Source: an uncultured Selenomonadales bacterium (GTDB lineage Bacteria; Bacillota; Negativicutes; Selenomonadales; Selenomonadaceae). Taken from it: DNA of 64,000 nucleotides. The notes under the pieces are model-generated. The model was not told the DNA's origin and did no database searches. It saw nothing but the letters and a program-made list of their open reading frames with translations. Made by a program: the position numbers and the translations under genes. The stretch lies in the NCBI GenBank assembly GCA_900315155.1, contig OMYB01000001.1, positions 242,577-306,576 of the forward strand, read 5' to 3'. Below, one piece after another: positions 62,222 through 64,000 of this stretch; positions within the stretch are counted from its first letter, which is position 1, and every line of letters starts with the position of its first letter.

Positions 62222-63844
62222 ATGAAAAAATTTCTTCTTTTTGCAGGCATCATCCTGTTCTTCACGATTACCTCCCTCTTCGTGGCGGAAAAAACGGACG
62301 TACTCGGTCTCTCCGAGCGCACGTTTACGCCAGAATTTTCGGAGCGGGACGGACGTCTGACGCTTTCCTGGGAGCGATTGCCGTATCCCTGTTTCTACAA
62401 AGTAGAAACGCTTTCTCCTACGACAGGTCTTGTTGAGGGAGAGCCGGCATACCATCCTATCACGAGCGGCTACACGATGCGTTCCTCCTATGAGACGCCG
62501 ACTACGGCGATTCCCGTCGTCTACCGTGTGACCGCCTACGGTATGTTCGGCGCACTCACGAAGCCATCTGAGCCGATCCCGCATCCGAACTACGACGAGA
62601 AAAATCCGCATCCCGTCCTCATTTATCACTACGATGACGAGAATCCGGCCAGCCTCATGCCTTTCCTGGTCTGGCATAAAGTGCCGAATGCCGTCTGCTA
62701 CGAAGTCGAGCTCCTCTCCGCCCCGCCTGCCGCAGAGGGAGGAACGGCCCACGACAAGGCATCTCATCTCGAGAGCACGCATGAAATCTTTACGAACGGC
62801 TGGCAGGCCGACCTCAGGAAATACCGGGACCGCAAGACCATATGGTACCGCGTTCGCGCCCTCGGCCTGCATCTCAACGCTATCGGGGAATGGTCAGAGT
62901 CGGAGGCGATCGTCATCGACCCGGCCCGTCAGGCCCCGACAGCCCCCCTGCTCAACAACTTCGATGATATGCCTGATACGCGCCAGCCGGACTATCCGGT
63001 CTACCACTGGATTCCGCTGCACGGCATCATGCACTACGAGGTCGAACTGCTGACAGAACCGCCCGAGCAGGAACATGGGAACAGCCCCGACCCGAAGCGC
63101 GTATGGGCCCGCACGGTGAACAGTGCAACGGCTTGCTACGACGAGTATGCCCGCCCCTATGCCGGTGACTACTATTGGCGCGTGCGCGCGCTTGGCAAAG
63201 ACAACCGCCCCATCGGAACGTGGTCCGACACCTCCCATTTCATCGTTGACTCCCATGCGACGCGCATCGACTGTGCCGCCCTCGGCGACAGCATCACGCA
63301 CGGCGGCGGTGCCGTCTCCTACTCACCCGCTGAACTCGAGTACAGCTACCTCACCTATCTCGATTTCCCCTGCCTGAACCTGGGGCGCAGCGGTGACACG
63401 TCGCATACGACACTGCTGCGCTTCGATAACGATGTCCTGCCCTACCAGCCACGCAACCTCATCATCATGACGGGCTCGAACTCCCTGCGTGCCCCGGATA
63501 TCTCCGCCAGCTCCGTGCTCGCCGATCTCCGGGCCATCGATGAGAAATGCAAGGCAAACGACATCCGCCCGATTTACCTCACCCTCATGCCGATAAATCC
63601 CCAAAACATCCGCTACGCCTTCCACACAGACACGGATCCTCTCTGGCATCAGAAACTCGACACCATCAATGACTGGATTCGCAGCCAGCCCTACCATATC
63701 GACCTCGAACCATATTTCTACGATGCCTCGCATACGGTTCTCGACACGGGATTTTCCATCGACGGCCTGCACGGCGACATCCGCGGCAAGATGCTCATGG
63801 GCGAAATCATCAATATGCATCAGGACCTGCTGAGAAAAGAATAA
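62222..63844 (+). CDS. Exported SGNH/GDSL hydrolase with three fibronectin-III-like repeats
   Basis: 540 residues. An N-terminal hydrophobic segment (about 3-22) exports or anchors it. Residues about 35-120, 140-236 and 255-345 form three FN3-like repeats; the last two share YEVELL, then YRVRALG or WRVRALG, a GEWSESE or GTWSDTS element and IVID or IVD. The SGNH domain has Ser357 in ALGDSITHG, Gly in GRSGDTS, Asn in MTGSNS and Asp/His in DGLHGD. It is an esterase or lipase-type hydrolase for a carbohydrate or surface polymer. The start could also be TTG at 62216. Confidence 0.87.
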   Translation: MKKFLLFAGIILFFTITSLFVAEKTDVLGLSERTFTPEFSERDGRLTLSWERLPYPCFYKVETLSPTTGLVEGEPAYHPITSGYTMRSSYETPTTAIPVVYRVTAYGMFGALTKPSEPIPHPNYDEKNPHPVLIYHYDDENPASLMPFLVWHKVPNAVCYEVELLSAPPAAEGGTAHDKASHLESTHEIFTNGWQADLRKYRDRKTIWYRVRALGLHLNAIGEWSESEAIVIDPARQAPTAPLLNNFDDMPDTRQPDYPVYHWIPLHGIMHYEVELLTEPPEQEHGNSPDPKRVWARTVNSATACYDEYARPYAGDYYWRVRALGKDNRPIGTWSDTSHFIVDSHATRIDCAALGDSITHGGGAVSYSPAELEYSYLTYLDFPCLNLGRSGDTSHTTLLRFDNDVLPYQPRNLIIMTGSNSLRAPDISASSVLADLRAIDEKCKANDIRPIYLTLMPINPQNIRYAFHTDTDPLWHQKLDTINDWIRSQPYHIDLEPYFYDASHTVLDTGFSIDGLHGDIRGKMLMGEIINMHQDLLRKE

Positions 63845-63848
63845 AAAA

Positions 63849-63893
63849 GCCGTTACTCATCATGGGAAGCTGCCTCTCATGATAGGTAACGGC
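63849..63893. terminator. Bidirectional terminator
   Basis: Long stem GCCGTTAC / GTAACGGC extended by CATCATG / CATGATA-like inner pairs, flanked by an A run and ATATTTT. On the minus strand it is followed by TTTTTT, which implies a gene ending from the right. Confidence 0.88.
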
Positions 63894-63898
63894 ATATT

Positions 63899-64000
63899 TT
63901 ATGGTTCAATCACAAAATCTGTGGGATGAATAATCCCTATACATAATTCATGTTGCAAAAAAGGAGGACCTCCCGTAAGATATGGATATGCATCTAGCAA
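63899..64000 (-). CDS. Probable C-terminal end of a gene entering from the right edge
   Basis: An open frame of 33 codons runs from the window edge to TAA (63899-63901), giving LLDAYPYLTGGPPFLQHELC and on to FVIEP. The stretch is AT-richer than its neighbours. The bidirectional terminator just past the stop supports a real minus-strand gene. No family can be named from this piece. Confidence 0.45.
   Translation of the reverse strand: MLDAYPYLTGGPPFLQHELCIGIIHPTDFVIEP

Noticed and set aside
1..64000. CRISPR arrays, tRNA or rRNA genes, insertion sequences, prophage
   Set aside because: No regularly spaced repeats, no cloverleaf sequences ending in CCA, and no transposase or integrase frames were seen in the gaps or in any unassigned frame.

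Overview
The window looks like chromosome from a moderately GC-rich Firmicute of the class Negativicutes, probably a Selenomonadaceae relative such as Selenomonas or Mitsuokella. This rests on protein family content (a PolC-type replicase, a fumarate reductase with an HdrB-like subunit, L-serine dehydratase in two subunits, RNase J, the Gram-positive style rimP-nusA-ylxR-ylxQ-infB-rbfA order, type IV pilin genes). No rRNA or other marker is present to fix the genus. Almost every gene lies on the minus strand; only mtgA and the last complete gene (SGNH hydrolase) lie on the plus strand. I see no tRNA, rRNA, IS element, phage gene or CRISPR array. No gap exceeds 300 bases; the largest (42366-42595, 46982-47196, 62002-62215) hold terminators and AT-rich leader sequence only.

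Layout, left to right. 1-3053: clpX (cut by the window edge), clpP, tig (protein quality control). 3221-7213: an envelope cluster of GerMN lipoprotein, AMIN/Amidase_3 amidase, DUF3006 protein, ComEC-like metallo-beta-lactamase lipoprotein, HAD phosphatase and small membrane protein. 7281-10379: folate genes folK-DHFR fusion, folB, folP, folE. 10463-18698: arginine genes argC-J-B-D-F-G-H. 18899-26091: mtgA, an exported unknown protein, sdaAA/sdaAB, dapA and an M16C peptidase. 26222-38573: a long co-directional block running cheA, cheW, a chemoreceptor broken by an amber codon, cheR, cheB, a PAS histidine kinase, a receiver protein, then a three-subunit fumarate reductase lacking a cytochrome b subunit. 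38737-42365: HD-GYP protein, exported protein, RNase J. 42596-46981: pilin/pseudopilin cluster with a prepilin peptidase and PilN/PilO-like proteins but no motor ATPase. 47197-53527: nrnA, rbfA, infB, ylxQ, ylxR, nusA, rimP. 53706-62001: L-2-hydroxyacid dehydrogenase, PolC, bacteriohemerythrin, small unknowns, murB, trmL. 62222-63844: secreted SGNH hydrolase. The right edge holds a probable minus-strand gene end.

The most notable points: (i) a complete-looking chemosensory module joined, by very short gaps and overlaps, to a redox-looking PAS kinase, a receiver protein and fumarate reductase, suggesting that chemosensory or two-component signalling and fumarate respiration are expressed together; (ii) a fumarate reductase flavoprotein with an N-terminal export or anchor segment and Ala in the position of the usual FAD-linking His; (iii) a PolC with no proofreading exonuclease inserted in its PHP domain; (iv) four intergenic sites where a sigma-70 type promoter is threaded through a hairpin, with the -35 starting in or at the edge of the loop and the -10 at or just past the 3' arm; (v) a 13-bp perfect hairpin in the rimP-nusA leader that could be an attenuator.

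Start codons were chosen by Shine-Dalgarno position and family N-termini. Several genes clearly use TTG (metallo-beta-lactamase protein, HD-GYP, rnjA, murB, trmL) or GTG (cheA, folK-DHFR).
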